This document shows positions 47,673-63,007 of a stretch of DNA of 64,000 nt, one piece after another. Position 1 is the first letter of the stretch; each line of letters starts with the position of its first letter. The position numbers were made by a program, and so were the translations under genes. Source of the DNA: Blastomyces gilchristii SLH14081 (taxonomy: Eukaryota > Ascomycota > Eurotiomycetes > Onygenales > Ajellomycetaceae); assembly GCF_000003855.2 (NCBI RefSeq), contig NW_003101680.1:3601753-3665752 (forward strand), given 5' to 3'. The notes under the pieces are model-generated. The model ran no database searches. It saw nothing but the letters and a program-made list of their open reading frames with translations, and was not told where the DNA came from.

Positions 47673-49970
47673 ATGTTTCGATTGCTTCCATGGTCTTCTG
47701 CCGTTGGGGGCAATAAAGTTACTGCGGAGGAGGTGAAGATGCTAGCCGCGCCCCAACGGAGATCTCCTATCATGGAGACTCCCGCCATTCACAAGTTGAA
47801 GCGGAAACGCGCAAACTCTGGTGATCGAGGCAATCCCGCGCTAGAACACTCCCAACCCTATGCCCGTCCTCATGACGCAAATGGAAATGATAAGAAAACA
47901 TTATCGCCACATTCACCGTCGCCTGCGATCAAGATAGAATCACCAAAGGCATCTTCGCAACGCGACAGTCCTAGGAACAATTCACTGCGAACTATTAGCC
48001 AGTCTACGGAATCTGGAGATGAGCCTCCACCGACAAACCTAGCGAAACCTGAATCAATGCCACCCGCAAGTACAGTCCCAAAAATGGATACGGAAACTCT
48101 ACGCCGCACGCTTGAGGCGCAACTAAGCCTGGAAATACTCCTGAAACATGATGAACTGCGATTAATTGACCAGGAAATGGCAAAATGCCAGGTTGCACTG
48201 GACCAACTTCGTCGGTGTTCCGAAATTCCGTACCCTGGTTCAAGCGTTTCGGGGCTCTCCACCGCTGTCAGCAACGGTACTGGAAATGCACTCCTGCCCG
48301 CTGCAGCCCACGGCCCGCCGTTAATATCACCTTCGCCATGGGGCGTTACTGATGGGCCGTACAGCAGACATTATGCTAAATGGTTACTTCCTGACCCTCG
48401 ATTTGATGGCGGAGAAGTTGAGACTGCTGTTCCCCCTTTTGCAATTACAGGAGGTGCTCCCGCAGACGGACGGGTAACTCGTGGTTCATGGTCAGAGCAA
48501 GGTGTTACTGGGACTTTGCGTTCTCAACGTAGCTCTGCTGGCACCAAACTACAAGCACTATCCAGCGGGTATCCGCAACCGAAGGATAAAGCTGGGCCTA
48601 TGATAATAAAGCGCAAGAGCGATGGCAAACTTGTCAAGTTAGTCTGTCTTGACTGTAGGAGAGAAAACTTTTCAAGCACCCAAGGCTTTATCAATCACTG
48701 TCGAATTGCGCATAATCGGAATTTCGCAAGTCATGACGCGGCTGCTGCTGCATCCGGAGAGCCAGTAGAAGTCGACGGGTCAGGTGCGGTTATTGGGAAC
48801 AATAACGATGTATCTGCAGGGACCGCTGTTGGATATGTGCATCCTCTGATTCGGTCAGCTCACCTGGTTGGGTCTACTCCGCAACCCGGCGCGCGTCGCA
48901 CATCTTCTCAGAATCAAACCGCAAAGCGATCTAGTGAAAGCGGAACAACCCGTGGTAGCAGCAATGAACCTCAAAAGGGATCTTCGTCGTTGCAATCTCG
49001 AAGTACTCCTAATGGGAGCCGCCCACGACCGCAACAAGTCACCGTTGAGTCTCCTAGTCCATCATTTAAGGCTTCTCCAGAGACTCCCAATCTATCTTCG
49101 CTGATGAAGAGAAGAGGAATTGCAGTGGATCTGCTTGACATCGTGGATGATGCTTTGACCAAAACAGAACTGGACATGTTTTCAGAGGATGAGTTTAGCG
49201 AAGGAGCGGAAACTGAGAACGAGCAGCCAAATCCTCCATTTAGTGTTCGAGGGAGTAGATTACCCGCCCGAACGATAGTTTCTCCATCTCAACCACCGCG
49301 GCCAGGGAGCCGAAAAGGAGCCGACAAACCAAGCCGCAAGCCAAAGTTAGCTCGTCCTCCCAATCCTCCTTCACCTCAGTCTTCGTACAGATCGCCATAT
49401 GCCCCAGCTTCAGGATCTCCTCATGTTCGTGAAGCCGACGAGCAAAGAAGTCAAAGAAACGACATGGATATAATAATGGCTGATTCAATTTCTGCTGCTC
49501 TTAGTCCTCATACACTGGAGTCTAACCAGGCACCCAGCCTAGTCAGTGATGACGAGGATTATGAAGCTCCGTCCGAATCTGAAACCCCGAGCCCCAGCCC
49601 TTCAATGGCAAGTGATGAAGGCCCCGATAACATTGAGGTTCGGGATGGTGATGAGGGCAGTGTCAGGGGCACCAACGTAACCACCGCAGCGGCGCCAGAT
49701 ACGAAGCCAGGACCGGAAATTCCGAGTCCTTCCAAACACCATCCTTCCCCAGTCCCTCAAGAAGTGCCGACTTACAAGAAGAAAGCAACCAGTAAGAAGA
49801 AGGGTGGGGCGAAAAATACCGGACAAGCACCCAGCGTCCCTGTTCCTGCTTCCCCCGCGGCTCCCCGCACCAACGACAAAGAGCAAAAACGTGTTAGCTT
49901 TGTGAGCCCAATGACCACTCCACCAAGAACCAAGAAGGATGGTGGTGGAAAGAGACAACGCCGTGGATAG
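47673..49970 (+). CDS. ahc1: AHC1-like ADA histone acetyltransferase subunit
   Basis: Open frame of ~765 residues from the first ATG; later in-frame Met codons near 47739 and 47772 (METPAIHKLKRKRANSGD) are possible true starts. AHC1 is a subunit specific to the ADA (Gcn5) HAT complex (yeast). Visible: a coiled helix at ~135-185 (TLRRTLEAQLSLEILLKHDE), a core around residues 220-260 (YSRHYAKWLLPDPRFDGGE), and an AHC1-type zinc-finger-like segment at ~325-350 (KLVCLDCRRENFSSTQGFIN then HCRIAH), which is C-x2-C...H-x5-H. After it comes VGYVHPLIRSAHL, then a long disordered, basic/Ser/Pro-rich C-terminus with acidic patches and a KKKATSKKKGG tail. Assignment rests on the zinc-finger signature and overall layout. 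Confidence 0.72.
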   Translation: MFRLLPWSSAVGGNKVTAEEVKMLAAPQRRSPIMETPAIHKLKRKRANSGDRGNPALEHSQPYARPHDANGNDKKTLSPHSPSPAIKIESPKASSQRDSPRNNSLRTISQSTESGDEPPPTNLAKPESMPPASTVPKMDTETLRRTLEAQLSLEILLKHDELRLIDQEMAKCQVALDQLRRCSEIPYPGSSVSGLSTAVSNGTGNALLPAAAHGPPLISPSPWGVTDGPYSRHYAKWLLPDPRFDGGEVETAVPPFAITGGAPADGRVTRGSWSEQGVTGTLRSQRSSAGTKLQALSSGYPQPKDKAGPMIIKRKSDGKLVKLVCLDCRRENFSSTQGFINHCRIAHNRNFASHDAAAAASGEPVEVDGSGAVIGNNNDVSAGTAVGYVHPLIRSAHLVGSTPQPGARRTSSQNQTAKRSSESGTTRGSSNEPQKGSSSLQSRSTPNGSRPRPQQVTVESPSPSFKASPETPNLSSLMKRRGIAVDLLDIVDDALTKTELDMFSEDEFSEGAETENEQPNPPFSVRGSRLPARTIVSPSQPPRPGSRKGADKPSRKPKLARPPNPPSPQSSYRSPYAPASGSPHVREADEQRSQRNDMDIIMADSISAALSPHTLESNQAPSLVSDDEDYEAPSESETPSPSPSMASDEGPDNIEVRDGDEGSVRGTNVTTAAAPDTKPGPEIPSPSKHHPSPVPQEVPTYKKKATSKKKGGAKNTGQAPSVPVPASPAAPRTNDKEQKRVSFVSPMTTPPRTKKDGGGKRQRRG

Positions 49971-52206
49971 ATTTGTTTGACTGTTTGTAATATTTCTCTC
50001 CAAATCTTTTCTATGAATGGTGTATTATCACGCCTTTCCCCTTGTTCCTCCAATCCCCTCTCCCCCTCTCCTATCCCTTTTCTCCCCTTTCCTTTCCTTT
50101 CCTTTCCTCTATTTTTATTTTTATTTATTTATTATTTATTTTAAATAAAGATTGTATATCTTTTCGTTGCTGCAAAGCCCCTTCTGTAGCCAGGACTTGG
50201 GAGGTTAGTGTCTGTTTTGTACCTTTAAGCCGCCAACCTACCGAAACTGTGTGACCTGGCAGGTGTTTTGTTTGCATCATGAACGAATTCCCTTTCTAGC
50301 GCGCTCTGTGCCTTGTCTCGCTTTTCTTCTTCCTTCTCTGCCTGTTGTTCTCTATTATATACGAGCCTACTTCTTAGCCTTTTTCGATTTTGTCCTTGAT
50401 TTTTCTCCTTTTCTTCTCACTCGGCAATTTACATTACTGTTTTTTTTAATACTGGGGGGAAGGTCATATGTGGACGGGCATGGCATTACGGAATGTCTTT
50501 GTTTTTTTTTTCCTTTCCTGCCGGGGTTTCATTTTGCTACCTTTCGTTTTCCACGCTGGTTTCCGGGTTATAGGGTCGGTTTTGGTTGGATATCGGTCTG
50601 GGTCTGGGTCTGGGTCTGTGTTCGGCTGGGCTGGGCTGGGTTGATATCAGGGACCGTAGCGGATTTATTTTATGGTCACCAACCGGGTGGGATTGTTTGT
50701 TCAATTTTTTTTGACATTCACTGTTTGTTTTTGTGTGTGATTCCTCAATTTGCATGTGTTTTTGTCTTGCCTTTGATTTGTCTTTCTTTGTCCTTGTGAA
50801 AGCAATAGCAATCCTCTGCTTTTCTATTCAACCTCCCCCGTTTTCTTTTCTTTTTTTCCATTTCCAATCCTCTCTTATTTCGTCTCTGCTTCATCTATCT
50901 CATCTCCCTTACGCTTCTGATGTTGTTGCTCATAAACTATGTGCCCCTCCCATCTTTTATTTTATTTTATTTTTTAACACATGTGGTTTGATCTAAGCGA
51001 TTTCTTCTTCTTCTTATACATATATTTATCATATACATAGTTATATTGTGGTATTATGTTTAAGATATCGAGCCTTACCAGAGAGAGGGAGGGATATCTA
51101 AGAAAAATAACAAAATGAGAAACTTTATGATGTTTTTGAGACTGTAAACTTCTACTAGAAAATCGAAAACTGCATGTACAGTAGTTACAATAATGTATAA
51201 ACGCCGCTCTATCGTCAGATCCCCTCTTTGATCAATAATAGCTCCTGAAGGCAGCAACCAACTCCCACTGTATGGTATGTACTGTTGTTGTCATTATTAT
51301 ATTATCCCCGTTCTCTTGGCGCGCGGGATAACTTATTTGTTTGCGCTAACTATTATTAGCTGGTTACGGGTACAACGCGTAGCATCTCTTGAGTTTCAAC
51401 CTCGCATCTCATAGTTATCTCATTTGCGCCCTCATTTTGGCCCATCTTTACATAGCCACCATTTATTATGTCTATTTGATGAATTAGCCTCCAAATCTTC
51501 CAGATCTTATGTTGTTTTGTTTTTGTCCCGTGTAAAAAGGCATCATCAGGATAAATCAGGATAACAGACGCGAGAAGCAAGAGACTGTTTCGCGGTTACG
51601 CGACCTATTGTTTGTCAGGAGAAAGTATTCAGGTGGGTTTTTCACATTTAATTTCATTGTTCTCCTAGAGAAGGGCAGACTCGATTGCCTTTGCTTTGAA
51701 TTCTTTTTTTTTTATTTTTTTTAATTTTTCCCTCTCCTATTTCACTTTAAATTGCTGCTGGGTTCATTCATGTTTGTTCTTGTATGTACCTTAACAAATT
51801 CAGTCTCAATGTGTCTCATTCTGAATTTGAATTTTGTGACTCTCAATTATTCATTTCTCTGGGATGATCTGATCCAGCGTCTGAATATCTTTCTTATCTT
51901 ATTAGAGATGGATGTGGGTTGTTGATCAAACTATCGATCGAGTTATTTCCATCTGCGTTTCACCAATCTATATATCAGTTTGATATATTCCGGCTGCTTT
52001 TTTTCAACTAAGCCTTGATTACTTTTCTCAGACAAGCCAGTTTTCTACAGACATCTGGCTATCCATCCACTCTTTTTCTATCGAAGTCCCTAGAGTGGTT
52101 GAAAACTGTTGACCTCCTTTCGGGCTATTGTGGAAATTATGTGTGAAATGATATTTTGCCCATGAGCCGCCCATTTTCCCGGAGTGACAATGTATTATAT
52201 GATATT

Positions 52207-52241
<35 letters not shown>

Positions 52242-52394
52242 CAAGATCAGGATATGTTTCATCTAACATTTAAATGTAGGCTGAAATCTGTCGTGTCTAG
52301 CTCCCTCGTTTGTTCTGCAAATATTACTACCAGTGTTAGTTACTAGCGAAAGAATAAACCCAAAATCGAAACGAAAACGAAGGATAATGAGATA
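49971..52394. other. Intergenic 2.4 kb, T/pyrimidine-rich
   Basis: No gene is supported. Holds TTTCC repeats at ~50090-50110, a GGTCTG repeat at ~50598-50622 followed by GGGCT repeats, T-rich DNA and a T32 run at 52210-52241. The 182-codon ORF at 50251-50799 is Phe/Leu-rich because of T-rich composition. Confidence 0.6.
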
Positions 52395-53633
52395 ATGGCT
52401 TCTCAGAGCCCCCTCGCACCGGCCAGCATATCCCGTGCCACCATCTCATTTCTCCTATCTCTCTACCCACATACCATCAGAGAATTTTACAGGGCTAAAC
52501 TGATAGCCAAGTCTACTCCGAAAGCGGGCCCAAAACCTGGTTCAAAGCAGTCCACGGCAAAAAGAACGAATGAAGGAGCCATAGAAGCGGAAGTCGAAGC
52601 CTTTTTGAAATTGGATAAACTGCGCTATGAGTCGATTCCTGCTACATTGAGAGATAGGGCTGGCGTTGCCGCTGGCGCCGACACCAGTAAAGACGCCGCG
52701 AAAAGACCAAGTAAAAAAGTAAAAGTATCAAAGAACGATGATGCTTCGCCCCTTTCGGGAGCGTTTCTGGAGAAGGATGAGATTGTCAATCTTATGAGCT
52801 GGAAACTGTATGCTCCCTCCCTTCCCACCAACCAAACAGTCTGTTTGGTTCCCATTTGTCCCCTCAGCAACAAAAAATGTGCTCATATGTACCATTTTCA
52901 CAGCAAGCATGGCTCCCACCGACCAGCCCTCATGGGCATGATACGATCAAATCCAGACTCCCTCGTCAAGTCCACTACCGCGATTGCTTTCTCACAACTC
53001 CAGGGCGCGCTATCTAATACGGGAGGCGAGGCTTTTCCCAGCACTCCGCTCGAGACACTGACGGGGCCCCTGAGGGGCGTGGGGCCCGCCACGGCATCTC
53101 TTTTCCTGTCCATTTGCCCATGCCATGCACCGTCAGATGCTACATACAACACGAGTATAAATGCGGCCCCGTTTTTTAGCGATGAGCTTTTCAATTGGCT
53201 TTGCCTGGATAAGTACCCGCATGACTTCCCCAACAGTAGTAATAACAACGGCGGTGGAGGAGAAGGTGGCCAGAGATCCAAGGGAAAGTCACCAGCAACA
53301 AAAGAGACTAAAATCAAATATAATATGAAAGAATATAGAGAGTTATGGGAAGCGGTGAGGGAACTTAGAGGCAGGATTAATCAGATTCCTGACCAAAAGG
53401 AGGGGTTAGGAGAGGGCCGGGGTAATGGGGAGGGCGGGAACGAAAGCTTCTCAGTGTTGGATATTGAGAGGGTGGCGTTTGTTATTGGCCATCTCGGGGT
53501 GTCGGGATATGATGAAAGGATGGAGGAGGCATCGACGATGGGGCTTCTAGATGGTGGTAAAGTGGACGATGATCTAGGCGCGGCCGAAACGAAAGATGTG
53601 AATTTAGGTAGGGGGAAAAGGAAGAGAGGATGA
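52395..53633 (+). CDS. Fungal protein with hairpin-helix-like motif, unknown
   Basis: Two exons, 52395-52807 and 52904-53633; 380 residues. The 96-nt intron is in frame and open, so it is easily missed; splicing joins NLMSWKL to KHGSHRPALMGMIRSNP, removing a Cys-rich insert not expected in the fold. Features: helical N-terminus, a Lys-rich linker, then a helical core with SLVKSTTAIAFSQL and TGPLRGVGPATASLFLSI, the latter shaped like the helix-hairpin-helix (L-x-GVGPxTA) of HhH-GPD DNA glycosylases. FFSDELFNWLCL and YRELWEAVRELRGRINQ follow, and a basic C-terminus (GRGKRKRG). The catalytic Lys/Asp typical of active HhH glycosylases is not evident. Homologous proteins appear fungus-restricted; function unknown. 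Confidence 0.75.
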   Translation: MASQSPLAPASISRATISFLLSLYPHTIREFYRAKLIAKSTPKAGPKPGSKQSTAKRTNEGAIEAEVEAFLKLDKLRYESIPATLRDRAGVAAGADTSKDAAKRPSKKVKVSKNDDASPLSGAFLEKDEIVNLMSWKLYAPSLPTNQTVCLVPICPLSNKKCAHMYHFHSKHGSHRPALMGMIRSNPDSLVKSTTAIAFSQLQGALSNTGGEAFPSTPLETLTGPLRGVGPATASLFLSICPCHAPSDATYNTSINAAPFFSDELFNWLCLDKYPHDFPNSSNNNGGGGEGGQRSKGKSPATKETKIKYNMKEYRELWEAVRELRGRINQIPDQKEGLGEGRGNGEGGNESFSVLDIERVAFVIGHLGVSGYDERMEEASTMGLLDGGKVDDDLGAAETKDVNLGRGKRKRG

Positions 53634-54245
53634 TGCATTTCATAGCGGAGCCTAGGGGAGCGTGCTTGGGAGACAAGCTAGTATATAAACTATCGCCTTA
53701 CCTGTATATTTCATCTCTAGGTGTATGAAACCGAAGTCAATCTACTACAAATTGCCATGCTTTCATTTTCACCAATGAATACCTGGAGCAAAAGGACAAA
53801 TTAAAATCAGACCCGAAATAAATAATCTAATAAACTATATTAATCAAGAACAAAGCTATTAAAATTCCACAGTAATTATTTCCACAAGCCCCTTAAGCTT
53901 CCCACTATCAGTTTTGATTAATTCAGCACAGTCACGCTATATTTCCCCTTGGAACATGCAGCAAAAGTGAGCAGGTTACCCCTGGCAGTTTCAATCCCTC
54001 AGGTCAACCACTTTTCAACAATCCTACCAACAGGCTCAAAACCCAGAAAAGGAGCAAATGAACAAATATCAACAACCGTCGCCTTCGCCCATACAGCGTC
54101 AAAAAAGAAGATACTAATGTCCTCAACCTTAATTACTGGCTCTCCCCCTGCTTCAGTTTGCTGCAAACGGTTAAATCACCCCCCAACCCTCCTCCTTCAT
54201 ACGCCCAAGCCACACCATTTAACTACCAACCCACCCGCCAAGCAC
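53634..54245. other. Convergent 3' intergenic
   Basis: Between the HhH-like gene and the CFEM-like gene. AT-rich; no gene. Confidence 0.6.
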
Positions 54246-55059
54246 TTACATCAAATACCCAACCCCCGCAATCAACATCCAGGCCAGCCCTCCCAACCCC
54301 ATCTCAACCCCGCTAGCCACCATCGCCGGCGCGGCATTCGGCGTCTCCGTCTCCGACGCTGGACCTGTCCCGGTAGGCCTGCTGCCGCCCGAAGTTTGCG
54401 ATGCATCAGCATTGTCAGCGGTACCTGAAGTTTGTGTAGCAGTGGGTTTTGAGGTCGACGAAGACGAGCGAGTTGTGCTGAACTGTTTCGCTGCGTTGCA
54501 ATTGGCGACTTTTGACGATTCAACGGCGTGTCGGCCTTGGTCCTTGGGGCAGTTGTTGTAGCAGCTACATTTTGTGTGTTTGGGGCGGGTTAGTGATTGG
54601 AGGCGCGGACTGACTCTTCATGGAACTAACATGGAGGTAGAGAGGGAGGGGAGCGTAGCTCTGGGTAGGAGCATCTGATGTTGACTTGAGTATATGCATA
54701 TACGTACGTCAAGACATTGCTGTAATGGGTGCAGAGGCAGTCCCAGTCCTGTACAGGGCAGCTTTTGAGAATGGCTGTGGTAGATTCCACACAAGCCTCG
54801 AGAATACTATAGATGTTTGGATTCTAGGTTAGTAACGGAATTCTGTAAATGTTCACGATCCGCAACAGACTGCTTTCGCCTCCCTTCTCATCACGATGAT
54901 CTCCATCTCCTTCACATATTATCAACGAGAAGAAATCACATACTTCTGAGCATCACATTTGCTGGGGCTATCATTTTGCGGCGAGGCGGCTGCATTTACA
55001 TTTGCCATGATAGCGAAAAAGAAAGTGAGGAACGCAGATAGAGAAATAAACGAATGCAT
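54246..55059 (-). CDS. Small CFEM-like GPI-anchored protein
   Basis: Three exons (complement): 54944-55059, 54708-54806, 54246-54564; 177 residues. N-terminal signal peptide (ends near NVNAAA). Eight cysteines follow. The last six match the C-terminal half of CFEM: DWDCLC, then x8-C-x3-C-x16-C (THYSNVLTCYNNC, then VANC); the first spacing (C-x8-C) is longer than in classic CFEM. A Ser/Thr-rich stalk and a hydrophobic C-terminus (MGLGGLAWMLIAGVGYLM) after VASGVE make a GPI anchor likely. CFEM proteins act in haem/iron capture and surface interactions; that role is only inferred. Each junction carries a good donor (GTATGT, GTACGT). Confidence 0.8.
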
Positions 55060-56888
55060 ATTTGGCAGTAAGAATGGAAAAGCAAAATGAATGGATAGAT
55101 TAAAAAAAAATAAAAAATTAACGATTGCTTTGTTTCTCCTCTTTGGTGTTTTCTTTTCTGAAAAGAAAGTGCTTTGGTGCACACACGAAAACAGTGGCCG
55201 AAATATGCGTCAAAATTCCTCACGGACAAAACAAAAATGAATTGAACTGGGAAAACGCTTGAAGGTCAGTGGGTATAAACGAATGAAACGGAACGGACCC
55301 GATGAAGAGGAGCGAAGTGTAAAGGAGAGTTGAAATTTTTTTTAAAAAAAAAATGAGCGTGGGAGCGTATATGAGAAGATGTATTAAACGATTGTTCCCA
55401 GGAAACTTAACTGTGAGAGAGAGAGAGAGAGAGAGGAACAAGGACACAGCTTTGCCTTCGCCCGCGTCATTGACATCGAACGCAGAAACAGAGACACACG
55501 CGATTTGGAAAAAGGGGCCTCCCGAGAAACATCCTGCCCAGAAAAGCAAGGCAACTGGACTAACGAACAATAATGGCTCCTGTTAACGGAGCCAATGTGG
55601 TACAGACTATTTGAAGGCGAGAGCCGGATCTGGATTCTTGCGGTGCGGGGAATGGCGATTTGATTCAATGTTGCACTGAGCAAGGTAATAATAATAATGT
55701 TAAATAATATACGCAGCGATATGCATGTAGATGGTATGGCCATCCCGCCGCATATTTGATCATATTTGTCGATAAGGGGACGAAAGGCAAAACTAGGGCA
55801 GTATTATTATATTGGCGGTGGTATGGTATCTGGGAGGCCCTTTGCTTCATGCCCTTTGAAACACCATGGCGTATTCTTGGCTGTGAAACCTGTTTTTAGT
55901 GGCTTCTAGCCTGGCTGTGATACTTCAAAAAGCAGGGCTTTATTTATTATTTCTTGGAATGATGGATGGATGCAAAACCAACTCGACCCGGGAGAAGAGA
56001 GAGAAAAGGTTAAAATAATAGCTGTAAAAATATAAAATACGCGGCAAAATCCTGGTCTGAAGCCGGTTGAGGTCAGAATTGCCGTTTTGGGAATCTACTG
56101 TTAATTAGATGCGTGATTATATAACCAACGCATCCGGGGGAGTGTTAACAAATTAGTTAGTTTACTCCTATAAAAGGACCGTCAAGCCGTTTCTCATACA
56201 TAGCTTACTTCTCTCCTCGCTCTCTATCCTTTTGCTTAATTCTCCCCCTCCTTCCCATAGATACATACGCGCACACACGCATATATGAAAGAAAACGGAC
56301 TTCTTTATTTCAAACGATTGATGATGTCACCGGGCGCAGGTTCCAGACAGGGGCAATTATATAATTATGAAAGGGGGAAAAGAAATGGGGGAATCGTTAC
56401 ATACATAGATCGGGCGGGGAAGGAATGAAAGGACAGGAAAGGAACACAATATATTGCCGGTCGTTCGTCACTAAGGGGAGACAAGGAACATGAAAAGGGA
56501 AAGAGTACAGTAACACGATACGGAGAGAAGGGAAAGTAAAAAAAGTTAGGGAAAAAAATGAGGGGCACAGTGATATAAAAAGAGAATATGATGGGAAAAA
56601 GGGGTTATTTAAGCCAGGATAATAGATAGGATGCTTTGTTTTCCCCGGTTCAATTTCCCCCTAACAACCCTGCTTGGTCTCTACATTGTACAGAAGAGAG
56701 AGGCGAAAAACAAGGAGAAAAACACAAAATATACACAAAATATATGGCGGTAGGAAGGAAGCTCATAGAAGCACATCAGACAAAAGACAAAATAAACAAA
56801 TATGAATATGAGTCGGCTTCTCTGATGAATGAAAAGTAGGAATAAACAACAATAAGTTAAATAACATATGCATGGCTTGGGGTTACAT
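55060..56888. other. Intergenic 1.8 kb
   Basis: Upstream of the CFEM-like gene and downstream of HULA. A (GA)n tract lies at ~55418-55434. No gene is seen. Confidence 0.6.
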
Positions 56889-60129
<3,241 letters not shown>

Positions 60130-61882
60130 TCTGACGGCAGTCCTAACTCAGCAGGCCGTCTCCGTCTTTCAGGACGGTGGAGATATATGCTGAGGGGTGG
60201 CGGATGGAGGTTCACATCCAGCGGGGAAGGGCGCGGCAACAATAGCAGCGAAACGCCAAGGGGAGAGAGATAGACGCAAATCCTGCGCACTCGGACGGGG
60301 GGGAGGCTAGATGTAGCCTCTCGATGCAGGGAGCGAAAAGACCGAGATAGGAGGCGTGGGATGCAGGCAGGAGTGGTTGGAGTTTGTCGGTGCTGGCCAG
60401 CGAGCGATGGATGGATGTCAGATGGATTGGATATCGGATGCTGGATGCTGGATGCTGGATGCTGGATGCTGGAGAATATCGAAGGCGTGGGAGCCGCCAA
60501 CTGAGGCTGAGCAGTGGAAACGGGCCAATCGCCGGCCCGCAGTCTCGAGGGTCGGTGGCGCGCCCAGAGAAAAAAGATCCGGGAAGGGCAAAAACCCAAG
60601 ACAGGAGTTATCTATGCGACTATTACAAGACAGGAGGAAGTCTGGAGATTAAGCTTGACCCTGTGTGAATTTGAAGTTGTTGCGACGACGCCAGATAGAA
60701 TAGCTAGTTATAGGTGATATGATGGTTGATGTTGCCCGAAGATGAAACAAAACAAACCCCTTCGCCCGGCAGTGTACGGAGTTACAGCGTAGTTAACTAA
60801 TAACTACATATATCAATCAATTCAAGACCTGGCAATCGCATTATCACAGTTAATATTGGTGCTAACTATTGACATGTCATGCTAGAATCACGGTCTACAA
60901 GAGAAGAGAGCAAAGTTGTAAATAAAATACTCTGGCATCCATGGATAATCCTCTGTCGCATGGTTGATATTCCTCCCGTTGAAAATGATATACATAGTCA
61001 AGCCCCGCCGCTGTATAAGGACGATATATCTATCCCCACGCTGTCCAACTGGCACCAATTGTCCATGGAAATAGTTATCAACATGAGCAAAAGGAACATC
61101 CTGTCGCAATGTATTCTTTTCTTTTGTTTGAATATCTCCACTTCCATATCTTTAGCTGCAAGATAGCTTTCAAAAATTTATAGTAATCTGCTGGTCACTC
61201 AACCCCAAATCAAGAGAGGAAGAAAAGGAAAGGAAAAGAAAAGAAGATTGTTAAAAGGAACAAAGAGATACCAGATTTGAGAGTGGGACAAAGGTCAAAA
61301 TAAAATAAAATCAATCAATCAATCAATCAAAAAATAAACAAACTCAGGAAATAGAACGCAAGTCAGTAGATAGAGATTCAAACCCTCAGTAAATATCCCT
61401 CCCTATTTTCGATTTTTGCCCTTTTGCCCTTCAGACTCAAAAATTTTGCGAAATAAAAAAGGGACAGACAGACAGACATAAATTGCAAAAAGAATTCAAC
61501 AGCGCATTTGCCCATATCATATCAATATTCATACACACCACATCCACATCCACACCCCCTCCAGCTTCAAGTATCCAATTTGATTCGATTCGACTTGAGC
61601 TGATCTGATTGGATCCCGCTCCGTTCTCTGGAGTCCAGGGAGCTATGGATGGATTTTCGATCGGTGGGATTAACGAGTTTCCATTTTCTTCTTCTCTCCG
61701 GCCGCAATTCCCCCTCCTTCTCTTCAATAAGTACTTCCTTCCCCCCACTTTCATTAAATTGCGAAATCGATGTATGGTGCGGTCGAACATAGAAAAATGA
61801 AAGAAAAAAAAATAAAAAAATAAAAAAATAAAAAAATAAAAAAAGTCCCCGCCTCCTCTTTATTGTTGGCCGGGGTTTATTT
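60130..61882. other. Intergenic 1.75 kb
   Basis: HULA leader/promoter and PAB2 3' side. Has a GGATGCT tandem repeat at 60436-60470, (AATC)n at ~61308-61330, and 7-bp A-rich repeats (AATAAAA) at ~61805-61843 next to the PAB2 stop codon. No gene is seen. Confidence 0.6.
60436..60470. repeat. (GGATGCT)5 tandem repeat upstream of hulA
   Basis: Five perfect 7-bp units, 300-340 bp upstream of the hulA start codon. Confidence 0.9.

Positions 61883-63007
<1,125 letters not shown>

Noticed and set aside
50251..50799. 182-codon plus-strand ORF, Phe/Leu/Val-rich
   Set aside because: Composition follows T-rich DNA with GGTCTG and poly-T tracts; no domain, and it lies in the 3' flank of the AHC1-like gene.
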